64,000 bases of DNA from NCBI GenBank assembly GCA_946807835.1, contig OX327712.1:19424001-19488000 (forward strand). The letters run 5' to 3'. Source of the stretch: Ailanthus altissimus. Taxonomy: Eukaryota > Streptophyta > Magnoliopsida > Sapindales > Simaroubaceae. Shown piece after piece: positions 10,341 to 22,731 of the stretch. Position numbers and translations under genes: made by a program. Numbering within the stretch: the first letter of the stretch is position 1; each line of letters starts with the position of its first letter. The notes under the pieces are model-generated. The model ran no database searches, was not told the DNA's origin, and saw only the letters and a program-made list of their open reading frames with translations.

Positions 10341-13199
10341 CTATCACTAGTATAGATGAAAAGATCCCTAATTCAATGTGCAAGTACCACCACCTTAAAT
10401 ACGTTACATATCAGCAATATTTTCAAAATGAAGTATATAAAAATATTTTAGAACTATAAAAAGATTTCATTTGTGCATAGGATTCCATAATTTTAAAGTT
10501 CTGATTTTAAATCATCTACTTTAATAGGTTGTGAACCCTTCTTTAAAACAATCGATCTATAAACTTAGATTTTCTTTGACTAAGGCGGTTCTTGTATTCT
10601 TCTTCATTAATTTTAATAAACACTCGATCACCTTTAATACAAAGTGGTAGAAGTTGTGAGGGAAGCATAACAATATCTGAAGTATTAGATAAAATTGAAG
10701 CAAATGACTTTTTGCAAAAACTGCAGTCTTCTCATTATTTATTTTTGATTATTTTTTCTTATACCAAGCAATCAAACTTGTCATTTTCTTTAAAACGTTA
10801 GCCATGATAACTACCGTTGGAGTAGATAGTTAGCAGAAAGAGCCGCAAATTTTCAAAATTAGAGTGTTGTTGAATAAAAGTGCTATAGTATACAGTACTA
10901 TAGCATGAGGTACTGTAACTACTGGATACTATAGCTATTGGATATTGTAAAAAAATGGCTAGATCGAAAGCAACACCAGAATAATCTTCATAAATTACAA
11001 GATCTATCACTTAGTGAATATAAATTATAAAGAGAGGCAAAGTTAAAAGAAAATTTCATCAATTATAAAGATGAACAAATCAAGTCAGTTGATCACCAAA
11101 TTAGATTGTTGATCATGAATAAAGTTGGACACCACACATAACTCTTGAAAACTTGTGTTTGATCGGAGAAGAAAATTTGGCAATCGAAGAACAGATGATA
11201 GTTATTGTAAAAAATTCATTTTAGATACTATAGCTTGAAAGAAGTTTAATTGATCATGGAAAGTTGTTTGAGTAAACGTCTTTTATTTTTAAGGGTTCTC
11301 TACTCTTTATTGGATAGAGAGACGTATGAAAATGAAAGTCTTGACTATCAACCACTCATTTAAGGAGTGGTTGGCAACTCTTTCTATATTAAAATTAATA
11401 GAATTCATCTACAAATAGGGCTTTAGTGGTTAATTTTTTTAAAATTATATTAATTATATTATAATATTAATATGATATTAAATTATATTGTTGATATTAT
11501 AATTAAATTATTTAATTAAATTATTTTTTAAAAATAACATATGTATCTTTGGAGCACACTCCACTTAAAATATATTAATAAAATTATTAAAAATAATACA
11601 TATAATTTTTAATATATCTCACTTAAATTAAAAAATTCTCATAAAATAAAAAAAATTAAATTAATTATCTTAACATTAGCTAAAGTTAAAATCCTGACCT
11701 AATGTCTTAATTGATAATCTTTAGAATGGGGGTAATGCTCTTCTGAGATCAAACTTCAATGTCATCACTGAAAATAAAATTGACCAGAATCTCATTTTCT
11801 AGATGACATTGCTTGATTTGTTGACATCACCAACTAGATTGCACTGAGTAGAAAATAAAATTGATCAATATCTCATTTTCTAGATGATAGTGTATTTAAT
11901 TATTCAGATAGAGAAAATCTTAGAAATACTTTTAAAAAAATTTTAAAAAACCCGAATATGTGGTCAGTAAAAATTGAATAAATGAAACACACTTTTAATT
12001 AGCTAGTGGTCTCAATATTAGAAAAAGGCAACATATTACATGTCTGTCTAACGAACCAAAATGGAAAATGTTGTCTCAATATAAAAGCGACATGAAAATG
12101 AAATAAAGTTTCGGGGTTACCAAGTTAAAATGTTTACTGCTTCGTTAGATTTAATAATAGTCTCATTTCGTTTCTAAGATGGTTTTGTTATTTCTTTATA
12201 TATATTTTACTTTAATAAATATGTTTTAATATTTAGTGATTATTTTAATTTAGTATTTATTTTATATTGTACCATTTAAATTTAAATTTAAAGCAGGTGT
12301 TTTATTAAAAAAATTTATACAAAATTAATTATATTGACAAGATTATCAAGAGGAACGCATATAGCTTTGAGTATATTATCTTATCTAAATTATGCTACTC
12401 AATTACTAATAACTAAGTTTTTTTATATTAAATTAATTATCTTGACAAGATTATTAACAGGAACACTCATAACTTTGAATATATTATCTCATCCAAATTA
12501 CGCTATTTAATTATTAAAAATAATACGTATAATTTTGAGTACATATTATTTGAATTAAAAAGGTTCTAAAGAGAATAAATCAACTATTTTAGTATCTATC
12601 GGGACTCAAACCCTTAACTTCAGAGAGTTGTACATAACTTGCTGTTGGGGCAAACACACAAATGTAAGTGTGTTATTAATTTTAATTTTCTTAAGAGCTG
12701 TTAATTTTATTGTAAGATATGTATTTATTCTATTATAAAATAGAATAAATCCACTTAGACTTTTGTTATAATGTGATAATTAATTATTTGTGTTATAGTT
12801 TTTTATGATTTATTTAGTGTAATTTTGATTAAAAAAATTGAGTATTAAGATAAAAGATTAAAAATAATCAAAGATAAAAGATTAAAAAGAATCAAAGATA
12901 AAAGTATTCAAAGTATGTATATATATATATATATAGGTGGTATTCTTTGTGTGGATCGCTATATTCAAAAGTTCTCTGCATTATTAAGATAAAATTGATA
13001 GATTCGATTATAACAATGAATAATTATAGTTACAATTATTTTGTTTTTATATTAATTTATTTTAATAATGAAAATTTTTCTTTTTTATAAAAGTAAGATA
13101 AATTAAGTTTTATAATGGATAGTGACACTTTTAACATGTTTAAGAAGGCCTTTCAAAAAAACAAAAAAGAAAACAAGATAAGACTTTTAAGACTACTTT
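10341..13199. other. AT-rich intergenic sequence with minor repeats
   Basis: No gene is supported. An imperfect palindrome GCTATAGTA...TACTATAGC lies near 10881-10905. The piece at about 10800-11400 has the look of an LTR on the minus strand, but I could not tie it to a family. A direct duplication of about 108 bp occupies 12322-12540. A (TA)n run lies near 12916-12936. Confidence 0.5.
12322..12540. repeat. Two-copy tandem duplication, about 108-bp unit
   Basis: AAATTAATTATATTGACAAG at 12322 recurs as AAATTAATTATCTTGACAAG at 12430. The following bases of both units align through a shared TTTGARTATATTATCT stretch. Confidence 0.75.
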
Positions 13200-13209
13200 C
13201 AGTGGATGT

Positions 13210-13391
13210 GGATTCCTTTTCTTGAAAGTAAATAAAACTTAAATTAATAAACTGAATTTACAAAGCTTGAATCAGCCAAATCGGCTGTTACATAATCAAC
13301 CAGAGAAGAGGGAACCGAAGCCATCCATACCTGTTCCCCTACAACAGAAAGAGCAATCTTGGACAGAACATGGGCAACCTCGTTAGCATTT
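13210..13391 (-). pseudogene. LINE (non-LTR retrotransposon), C-terminal RNase H-like end
   Basis: The minus strand reads NANEVAHVLSKIALSVVGEQ, then VWMASVPSSLVDYVTADLAD, the typical end of the RNase H-like domain at the C-terminus of plant L1-type LINE polyproteins. It runs into the 5' LTR of a copia element at 13392. The RT-linked part of the same kind of element lies beyond the copia at 18183-18690 on the same strand, so the two flank an insertion. Confidence 0.82.
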
Positions 13392-13839
13392 TGTTAGCGG
13401 TGTCAGTTGCATAAATAATTTATTGATATATAATTTCAGTAAAAAAAAATTTGACATCACACTGTACCAAAAAATAATATTAAAGAAAAATAGTGAATAT
13501 TCTTTTTAAGTCTGTCTATGCTCTAAACTTTTCTTATAAAAAAGAGAGTTTAACAATTTATTTAATATTCTTTTTTTAGAGAGAGTTTTAAAATTATGTA
13601 TATATTTCTTGAGTGATTTGAGAGAATTGGATATATTAGAGTTTTAATTATAAGGCTAAAATACTACAATACTTATATTCTTCATTTCTAGTAGTAAAAG
13701 ATTCTTTTGTCTTCGCCGGTAAATGTAAACTAAAAGTCGAACTACGTAAACTCTTATGTTTTATCTTATTTTTATTTTTATTATTTTTACTCAATTTCGC
13801 TTTAACTGCAACCTTACATCACTCCTCAATTTTCTAACA
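13392..13839 (+). repeat. 5' LTR of copia element K
   Basis: It begins TGTTAGCGGTGTCAG and ends TTTCTAACA directly before the primer binding site, 448 bp. Its start matches the 3' LTR start TGTTAACAGCTGGCACC at 18047, though the two have diverged strongly. Confidence 0.82.
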
Positions 13840-13859
13840 GTGGTATCAGAGTTTCTGGT

Positions 13860-14000
13860 TGAAGGATGTTACTATTAACGTATATAGTACTATTTATATG
13901 TACAGTTATTGTTCATGTATATAGTAACTATTCATATATATAATTACTATTTACATATATGAGTACTGTTCATACATATAGTTACTATTTATATAAAACA
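13860..14000 (+). repeat. Short tandem repeats in the untranslated leader of element K
   Basis: About seven imperfect units of 18-21 bases built on TACTATTYATATATAG follow the primer binding site, before the first recognisable gag sequence. Confidence 0.7.
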
Positions 14001-17000
14001 GTGGGAGCTGATCTTAGTAGAAAGTAGTTTGTGATGAAAAATAATGACGACAAAATATGAAGTTGAGGAGTTCAATGGAGGTAATTTAATATTGTGAAAA
14101 ATAAAAATAAATGTGATTTAAAAAAAATAAGTGCTTAGAAGCAATTGATGAAAGGCCTGCGGGTATCATTGATGATATCAAGTAGAATGAGATTGACAGT
14201 AATGCAGTTACTAATCTGCATCTGGCACTTACTGATAATGTGCTATCCAGTGGCAGAAAAGAAGACAATAAAAGAAATCTGGCATACTATCATAAAATTA
14301 TATAAGGCCAAATTTCTGCACAATAAGATCTTCTAAAAAGGAGATTGTACACCCTTCGAATGGCATAATCCACTTTGGTGATATAGCACGTCAACACATT
14401 AAATACTCTATTTTCTCAACTCACTTCCTTGGGGCATAAAATAGAGGCAAGTGAACGTGCGGAGATTTTACTTCAAAGACTATCTGATTCGTATGATCAA
14501 CTCATCATCAACTTGACGAATAACATCTTGACGAACTTTTTAGTCTTTGATGATGTTACAACTGCTGTACTGGGAGAAGAACGAAGACGAAAAAATAAAG
14601 AAGACAAACAGAAATGTTTGTAGCTTTGACAATGATAAAAGGTAGATCAACAGAACATGGTCCCAATAGGAGTCAAAATCATGGTCAATCAAAATTTAGA
14701 AATAAGAAGAACGTCAAGTGCTACCATTGTGGCTAGAAAGGCCATCTGAAGAAGGATTGCCGGGGATTGAAGAAAAGTGCAGAGAACAAACCTCAAGGAA
14801 ATATTGTAAGTACCTCAGATGATGGTGAAACTTTATACAGCGAGGCAGCAACAGTTGTTGAAAGTAGAAAATGATTCTCTGATATATGACTCATGAATTC
14901 TGGAGCTACATGGCACATAACCTTTAAAAGAGAATGATTCTATCAATATGAACCTATCTCTGAAGGATCTGTATATATGGGAAACAATTATGCTTTAAAA
15001 ATCGCTAGAATAAGATTCATCAAGATGAAGATGTACGATGGTACTGTTCGTATTATCTAGGAGGTGAGACATGTGAAAGGCCCCAAGAATAATCTTTTGT
15101 TATTGGGACAATTAGATAACACTGGGTGTAAGACCCAAATTGAAAATGGGACCATGAAAATTCTCAAAGGCGCGCTTGTAGTAATAAAGGTAAAAAAAGT
15201 TGCTGTAAATTTGTACATGTTTAATGGAGAAATATTGTAGGAAGGAGATGCATTTGTTGCATCAACTAGTTCATCAGTAAAGTCAACGATAACGTGACAT
15301 CACAAATTGGGCCATATGTCAGAACGAGTTTTGAAGATTCTCTTTAATCAAATTTTACTTTCTAAGCTCAAATCAGTTCATTTATCTTTCTGTGAGCATC
15401 ATGTCACAAGTAAGCAATACAGATTAAAGTTCAGCATATCCAATTCTAGAATTGATCCACTCTGATGTTTGGCAAGCACCGGTGATGTCCTTAGGGGGAG
15501 CGAGATATTTTGTATCATTCATAGATGATTACTCTAGAAAATATTATGTATATCCAATCAAGAAGAAGTCATATGTGTTTGAAGCTTTTAGAATATTTCG
15601 AGTGCGTTTAGAACTTGAATCAGATAAGAAGATTAAGTGTTTAAGGACAGTTAATGGAAGAGAATATACTGGTGAAGATTTTATTGCATTGTCAACAAGA
15701 AGGCATTAAGTGGCAATTTAGCACAGCTTACACGCCTTAGTAGAATGGAGTAGTAGAGCGGATGAACAGAACTTTATTGGAGAGAACAAGAGCTATATTG
15801 AGAACTGCAGGTTTAGCCAAGGCATTTTGGGTAGAAGCAGTCAAAATCACCTGTTATATGGTAAATTGGTCACCATCAACAACAATCGAGTTGAAGATAC
15901 CGATAGAGATGTGGATTGAAAAACCAGTTGATTATTCTTGCCTTCATATATTTGGAAGTCTTGTGTACGTGATGTACAATCTTTAAGAAACAACGTAGTT
16001 AAATCCAAAATTCAAAAAATATCTTTTTTTAGGATATGCTAATGGAGTTAAGGGGTATCACCTGTAGGATCTCATTACCCACAAGGTTGTCATCAGTAGA
16101 GGTGTGATATTTGCAGAAGATAAATTGCAAAAGAATGATGAAGATGATAACACAGTGAAGAAAAATTCAGAGATTACAACGGTACAAATAGAAAATAATT
16201 AAGTACAAGAAGATTTAGATTCTTTTGAAGCAGCACTAGAACACGAAGAACAAGAACCAATAGAGTCTGAGGCTATAGATAATTGTTGATTAACTTATGA
16301 GAGACGAGTATCAGCGTGGCAGTCAGAGTATATCATAAAGACTCATGTTGCATACTGCTTTCTAATAGAGGATAGAGAGCCAACAACTTTTCAATAGGCT
16401 TTTAAAAGTCAAGAAGTTTCTCTGTGGATGACAGTAATGTAAGAAGGAATTGAAGCCTTGCATAAGAACAAAATATGGGAGCTGGTTGCACTACCACGTG
16501 AAAAAAAGTCTATTGGTAACAAATAGATCTACAAGATCAAACGAGATGGCAATGACCAAATGAAGCGGTATCGTGTGAGATTGGTGGTGAAAGGTTATGC
16601 TTAAAAAGAATGTATTGACTTTAATGAGTTATTTTCCCTTGTGGTTTGACTCACGACAGTCAGAAGTCATGGCAATGTGTGCTACATTTGACTTACATCT
16701 AGAACAGCTAGATGTGAAGATAGTTTTTTCTAATTAAGAACTTGATGAAGAGATTTATGTGCTCAAACCAGAAGGTTTTAAAGCAGAAGAAAAATAGAAC
16801 TTGGTTTGCAGGTTGAACAAATCTCTGTACCGTCTTAAACAGACGTCGAGGTGTTGGTACAAGATATTTGATTCCTATATCATCAGCCTTGGATATAACA
16901 GACTTAGTTTAGACCATTGTACATCCTACAAAAGGTTTGAAGATTATAATGATTTTATTATTTTGCTGTTGTACGTAGATGATATGTTGGTGGCAGGCCC

Positions 17001-18046
17001 CAACAAAAATCGAGTCCAAGAATTGAAGGCATAGTTGGTTAGGGAATTTGATCTGAAGGATTTGGGACTAGCAAACATATTTATAGGGATGCAAATTCAC
17101 TGAAACAGAAATAATAGAAAGATTTAGCTTTCTCAAAAGAATTACTTAAAGAAAATCTTGTGGCACTTCAACATGCAAGATTGTAAGCCAATTAGTACCC
17201 CACTCCTTGTTAATTTCAAGTTATCTTCTAAGATGTGTCCTAATAAAGAAGCAGAGAGGAAGAAGATGTCTCGAGTACCGTATGCATCAGTAGTGGCAAG
17301 TTTAATGTTCATTGTGATTTGTACTAAACTAGACACTACACAAGCAGTGAAAGCAATTAGTAGATACATGGCGAATTCTAGTAAAGAGCATTGAAGTTGT
17401 GTCAGAAGGATCCTTAGATACTGCTTTATGTGTGCCTCATATATTGCTTTATGTTACGAAGGATCCGATTTTATTGTTAAGGGATATGTGGATTCAGATT
17501 TTGTATGAGACCTTAATAAAAGAAAATTCATTACTGGTTATGTGTTTAAACTTGCAGAAGGAGCTGTAAACTGGGTTTCAAAACTATAAACTGTTGTGGC
17601 ATTATCTACTACAAAAGTAGAATACATGATAGCTACACAAGCTTGCAAGGAAGTAATTTGGATACAAAGATTACTATAGGAGTTCAGGCACAAACAAGAG
17701 AAAATTCAATTATTTTATGATAATTAGAGTGCCTTGCACATTACAAGGAATCTATCTTTTCATTCAAGAATGAAGCACGTAGGTGTTCAATATCACTTTA
17801 TTCAAGAAGTGATTCAATATCACTTTATTCAAGAAGTGATAGAAGATGAAAGTGTGGATATAAAAAAAAATTCATATAGATGATAACCTAGCACATGTGT
17901 TGATCAAGCCCATTAATACCAACAAGTTTGTATGGTATAGATCTTTACATGGCCTAGCAAACATGTAGGCAACATGACTTTGGTGAGGAAGAAAGAATGG
18001 TGTGGAGACTTGATTGATTCTCAATCAAATCTCTAAGTAGGAGAAT

Positions 18047-18182
18047 TGTTAACAGCTGGCACCGTATGCCAGCTGCATAATCAATTTGTTGGCACACGGT
18101 GTCAGTAAAATTAAAGCTGGCATCACACGGTGTCAGCAAAATTAAAGCTGGCATCACACGGTGCCAGCAAACAATATTAAAA
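18047..18182 (+). repeat. Truncated 3' LTR of copia element K
   Basis: It begins TGTTAACAGCTGGCACC after the polypurine tract. It contains two to three copies of a 33-base unit with CACACGGTGYCAGCAAA, then stops after about 136 bp where LINE homology begins. Its missing end and the missing LINE middle point to one deletion spanning the right junction. Confidence 0.75.
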
Positions 18183-18690
18183 AAAATGGTGGACAGCGAG
18201 ACCCTTAAAAGATTAATTCTCGGCTCCACAAAAAACTACACCAAACAAAAGAAGCAAATTTAGGTGACCTTGCATGCATGAAGTTTGACTTAGGGTAGTA
18301 CCGGCCTTGAAGAACCCTTGCCACCAAGGAGCACGGCTTGGTTATCAACCGCCAGTACTGTTTTGCTAGAAGAGCTTTGTTAAAAAGCTCTAAGTTTTAG
18401 AAACCAAGGCTCGCCAAACCACCCTTACTCCCCTAAAACTAAAACTTTGCTAATATGCCATGCAACTTATTGATTAAATACTAGGGTAATTTGAAAATAC
18501 TCATAGCATGCGTAGGAATAGATTGCAGTACTGCCTTAACCATAATTTCTCATCCTCCAGCCGACAACAAGTGCCCAGACCAACTTTAAACCTTTTTCCA
18601 GATTTGATCATTTACCAATGTAAAAGCCTCAATACGATTCTTTGGAAGACCTAAATATTTTTCATGTGCTGGCACTTAACTCTGAGCATA
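18183..18690 (-). pseudogene. LINE (non-LTR retrotransposon), C-terminal RT / zf-RVT region
   Basis: The minus strand reads the classic plant L1 block in order: HEKYLGLPKNRIEAF, DQIWKKV, LLSAGG, VKAVLQSIPTHAMSIFKLP, then GFxNLELFNKALLAKQYWRL, SLVARVLQGRYYPKSNFM and SFVWCSFLWSRELI. Several stops interrupt it. The adjacent C-terminal RNase H-like end is at 13210-13391, beyond copia K. Several hundred residues between the two parts are missing. Confidence 0.88.
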
Positions 18691-19489
18691 TGAACCAAAG
18701 ATTAATAAAATGTTATTGGAAGTTTTGGTTGTTTTATATGATCATGAAAATTAGTTAGAAAAGAATTTAGGGTTATAAATTTGAGAAATGATTGATATTA
18801 GTGTTAGGTGTTGTGTGCGGATAAATATATGTATTTTAAATAATTTAAAAATAACATATCTTACATGCTATGCAATGAAATTAATACACATTAAAATAAT
18901 TTTATTACACTACTGAGATTAGGGGACTCACCCTCAAAGCGTGCTTTTAACAATTCTAGTTGAGGATGTGGTAGACTTCCTCAAACTAGAATAATAACTT
19001 TTTCTTTCTCAGATATAAATTAATTAAAACAACACTTGCTTCTATTATATTCTCTCGGGATCAAAGCACATAATTGTTTCTGTATTATGTTAACTGTTTA
19101 ACCTATTCAAAAGCTCTCAAAAAAATAATTTGGCTCAATTGAATTCAATTTAAACAAAAGCAACATTTGGCCATCAATTTATAGCATATGCTACCAACCA
19201 TTAAAGCTAATTGAAATTCACTTTATTGCCACTTATCTAAGCATGACAAAGTAACATTAAAGCTTAATAGCACACTTGATTTCGTTGGCAATTTGATAAA
19301 GCATCTTGGTGGCATGCTTAAGTTCAAGGCATTTGAAAACTTGTCGCATACTTCTTTATTTTTTCATTTGCGATGGTATTACTTTTGATCCAATTTCTTT
19401 GAACAAATAAAAATTAAACAAATAGCCATTAACCTTTTAATAAGCCAATCAAAAAAGACACGTAGCATTAATCATAAATTAAATTCATT

Positions 19490-19908
19490 TAGATATATAA
19501 TAATGACCGAATGTATAAATATATAATAAAACAATAATTGTTTTATAGATTTATTTATCAATACTCAATTTAATACCTATACAAATTATTAACACAATTT
19601 GAGGCATATATTAGGTTGATAAAAGTATCAAAACTCATTAGACACAATTTTAAATTTAACACTTAAACCTTAATTACTCTCCAAAAGACCTTGAAATAAA
19701 TAAATGGTCGATTGATTTAATTTAAATAAAATAATAATTATTTTATTTAAATAATAGTTATATCTAATAATGCCCAATTTAGTATATACAAATTATTGGT
19801 ATAATTTGAAGCATACACTATGTAGATAAAAGTGTCAAGTCTTACTCGGCACAATTTTAGGTTTAACACTTAAATTTTAACTACTTCCCGAGAGACATTG
19901 AAATAAAT
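19490..19908 (-). repeat. Two-copy tandem duplication, 207-bp unit, inside LTR E
   Basis: CAAATTATT followed by an AATTTGAGGCATA-like stretch, GATAAAAGT, CACAATTTTA and TTTAACACTTAAA occurs at 19582 and again at 19789. Both units end in GACATTGAAATAAA-type sequence. The two units have diverged noticeably. Confidence 0.82.
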
Positions 19909-20217
19909 TTTTATTTTTCAAAAACTTTCCGAATCTAACAATTCGAGTTAGTGTGTTACCCCAGTGTTCAACAAATACACTTCATATAGTGAGACTCTTA
20001 GGTTCACACTCATTTTGTCTTACGAAACTCTTCTATAAGTTCATAAACGTTGCCCCATACACACGTTATAAAAATAACAAAATAACGACTTAAACCATAC
20101 AAGTTGAGGTGAATACATATTCATATAATTCCTTCGTCATTTATATCCTGAAAGAGCAGAGATATAGATCATCATCGTCAAGTCCCTATATGCTAAACAC
20201 TAAACTTATTTTCTTTT

Positions 20218-21754
20218 TGACAGGACCCAACCCGAGCCCTCCTCGAGAATCGAGGCAGATCCTGCGATGATATGTGACTAACATACTCTTTACTCATACA
20301 TATAATACAATAAGGCTACCTGCCTCAACAAAAAGTGTACACATATGCTCCACTATACAAAACATATACAAATACACAGACTAAGACACTTATGTAGCTA
20401 TGCACGTTGGCCAACCTCAAAATGTGATGACTGTATCACACCGCACAAATTCCTGTGACAACCTGGGAAAAATAGGGAAAATAGGAAAAAGGGTGAGCTT
20501 GTGGCTCAGTGAGTGGACATAATCTGAAAATATCATATACTTTATATGTATTGTACACGTATAAATCTGTATGATAAAATAATCATAAAACTGTATACTG
20601 AGTAATCAATAAACTTGTACTGAAAGTATGAACTGTCATAAAATCTGTGCTGAAATTAAAATCATGACATAATACTGGAATCTGAAAATCTGAAAGCGCA
20701 AACTATCATAAAATCTATTATCAAACTGAATATATGTAACATAACTCTGGAAACATGTACTACATATATATACTGAAAACCACACCAAACTTATACTCGG
20801 GGAAAATCTGGTCTAACCTGACGGAGTAACTCACGCATAGGCAGAGCGGGGGATCTAAGCTGGTCTAACCCGGCGGAATGCTGCATCGCTCGAGCAGAGC
20901 AAACTAACCTGGTCTAACGCATGCGCAGAGCAACTACACTAAAGGGGAGGGTACGCATATGGTGGTTCAAAAACTACTACAATATAATATCATGACCATA
21001 ATTATTCTAAAATAATTATTTTTGTACTGAACATAATTATAAACTGTATTATAATAAATTCTAAAATATTTCTGAATATACTAAATAGTATAAATATTTT
21101 TCTGTCTAAAATAGATCATAATTAAATCTGATAACGCGCAATTAAATCATAATTGGCTGTATTAAAAACATAAAATATATATATTTATCCACTCACAAAA
21201 GTGCACTAATCCTGAGCTGGGTCTGGATTCTGAGATCTACCCGCTATCGGCACACCTCTTATATCATAGGGTGTAAAAATACATCATTAGTACCGATATG
21301 TATTATAACTATTAAAATCTAAATATTCTATTATCGTAAAACTATTACCCGCTAAACCACTGGGTATAATTCTAACTACCCAACTAATTTCCTAAAATTT
21401 TCTATTTTCTTTCTTTTTTTCTTTTCTTTTCCTTCTTTTTCTTTCTCTTTCTCTTTTTCCTTCCCGTTCTTCCTTTCCCTTTCTTTTTCTTTTTCTTTTT
21501 CCTTTCTTTTCTTCTTCTTTTCTTTTTCTTCTTTCTTTTCTTTTCTTCTCTCGGCTTTCTCTTCTTTCTTTCTTTCTCTCTTCTATTCGGCTCTACTTCC
21601 TTTCTTCTTCTGTTTCAATTACTTTTCTTAAACGAACAAAAAAAACAAAACTAATATATATATATATATAATGGCCACCGCTTCTATTTCTCCTCTTTGT
21701 GTTTTTATTTTTTTTTGCCACCAAACTTTATATATATACAACACGTGTATTACA
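20218..21754. mobile_element. Nested solo LTR with 5-bp target duplication
   Basis: The element begins TGACAGGACCCAACC and ends CACGTGTATTACA (TG...CA, 1537 bp). It is flanked on both sides by CTTTT (20213-20217 and 21755-21759). LTR D has a single corresponding stretch at the matching position, which marks the empty site. There are no coding motifs. A long CTTTT-rich pyrimidine tract fills about 21400-21620. Size, ends and duplication indicate a solo LTR, probably of a Ty3/gypsy family, but I cannot assign the family or its sense strand with confidence. Confidence 0.85.
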
Positions 21755-22595
21755 CTTTTGATTCGTATTTTAATAAAAATATATATGCAAATTCGTTTGC
21801 GATATTATTTACACCACAAAAAACTCTTTCTTGGGTTAAATGTTTATAGCTATAAGACTTCCTAGAATACAATCTTAGAGCATCTGAATATTTAACTCAC
21901 TCATATAAGCTGACGGATCCTATATTTATACACGCCAGACTCCATAAGCATCGGACCATACCCAGCGACACGCAGCGGTCAGACCATGAAAGGTCTCTGA
22001 TATGTGTGGAACCTAAGTATGGTAGATCACTCACAACCCCACTATAGTGTTCAGGTTAATAGACCACAAATACTACTCAACTCGAGAAGATCCTCCATTG
22101 ACGAATTTGTGGGATATTTATTAAAGGTCTTCATTGAATCTAGTTCAATATCCAATCCTCACTTAATGCATGTATATCTATACGAGTTTTAACTAAATTC
22201 ATGATCTGCTAAGATTAACCATTTAGACAATTCAGATATAGATATACACTTATCTATTTTAACGAGTTTCACTTGACAGATCTTACGTTAGTGAAAATAG
22301 ATCAGGAACATATAATTTGAGAATATACTTGTACAATGATATTTTCTAGCAATTCTTGCAACTCTTTACAACTATATCATTGTTAGTATATTCACAGATT
22401 TTTATCCAATTTCAGATAAGGTTCTAACTTTTTAAACTTAATCTGAACTCTTTTAGATCAATACAATGTCCGAAATGTTATAAGTATCTTATCTTAATAA
22501 AATAATTAATAATTTCATAAAATATTTATTTATTACATAAATATAAAATTACAATATTTATATAATATTGAGATGACATATGACTACAAACCCCA

Positions 22596-22731
22596 ATAAT
22601 TATAAGGTATCAACTTTATCAAGCTAACCTTAATGTAAAACTACTTAAAATGGACTAAAAAGAAAGGTATAAACAAAGTTACCAACAAGGTAATTACCAT
22701 ATAAGATACAATATGAAATTGAAGTTGGTCA
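22596..22731 (-). other. Remaining 3' flank or 3' UTR of the ABCB gene
   Basis: These 136 bp separate the stop codon from LTR E. A normal plant 3' UTR would reach into the LTR. I see no clear poly(A) signal within the short stretch. Confidence 0.5.

Larger units (their letters stand above)
13392..18182 (+). mobile_element. Degenerate Tnt1-like Ty1/copia retrotransposon K inserted in a LINE
   Basis: The element has a 5' LTR (13392-13839), a primer binding site TGGTATCAGAG (13841-13851) and a truncated 3' LTR (18047-18182). Between them, in one plus-strand order, come gag (about 14040-14870), a zinc knuckle CYHCG-stop-KGHLKKDC (14719-14760) and a protease region where the expected MDSGATWH reads MNSGATWH (about 14893). 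Integrase follows (about 15290-16000; SFIDDYSRK and the AFWVEAVKI region), then RT (about 16440-17150) with YVDD at 16972-16983, and RNase H (about 17400-17950; VDSDF, LSTTKVEYM). Numerous in-frame stops, many where tryptophan or glutamine codons stood, show it is long dead. A 27-bp direct duplication near 17790-17845 repeats QYHFIQEVI. A purine-rich AAGTAGGAGAA precedes the 3' LTR. Confidence 0.9.
18800..22595 (-). repeat. Long copia LTR E, interrupted by a nested solo LTR
   Basis: It matches LTR D (8965-10340) in reverse orientation and begins TGGGGTTTGTAGTC at 22595. It is split by the 1537-bp element at 20218-21754. The lower end near 18800 is inferred from the layout of the related LTR at 61500-63591. 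No attached coding region or primer site is recognisable, so it may be a solo LTR. Its start lies only 137 bp beyond the stop codon of the ABCB gene. Confidence 0.75.

Noticed and set aside
12590..12660. Possible SINE with GGTTTGAGTCCCG B box on the minus strand
   Set aside because: No convincing A box at the right distance; left as AT-rich spacer.
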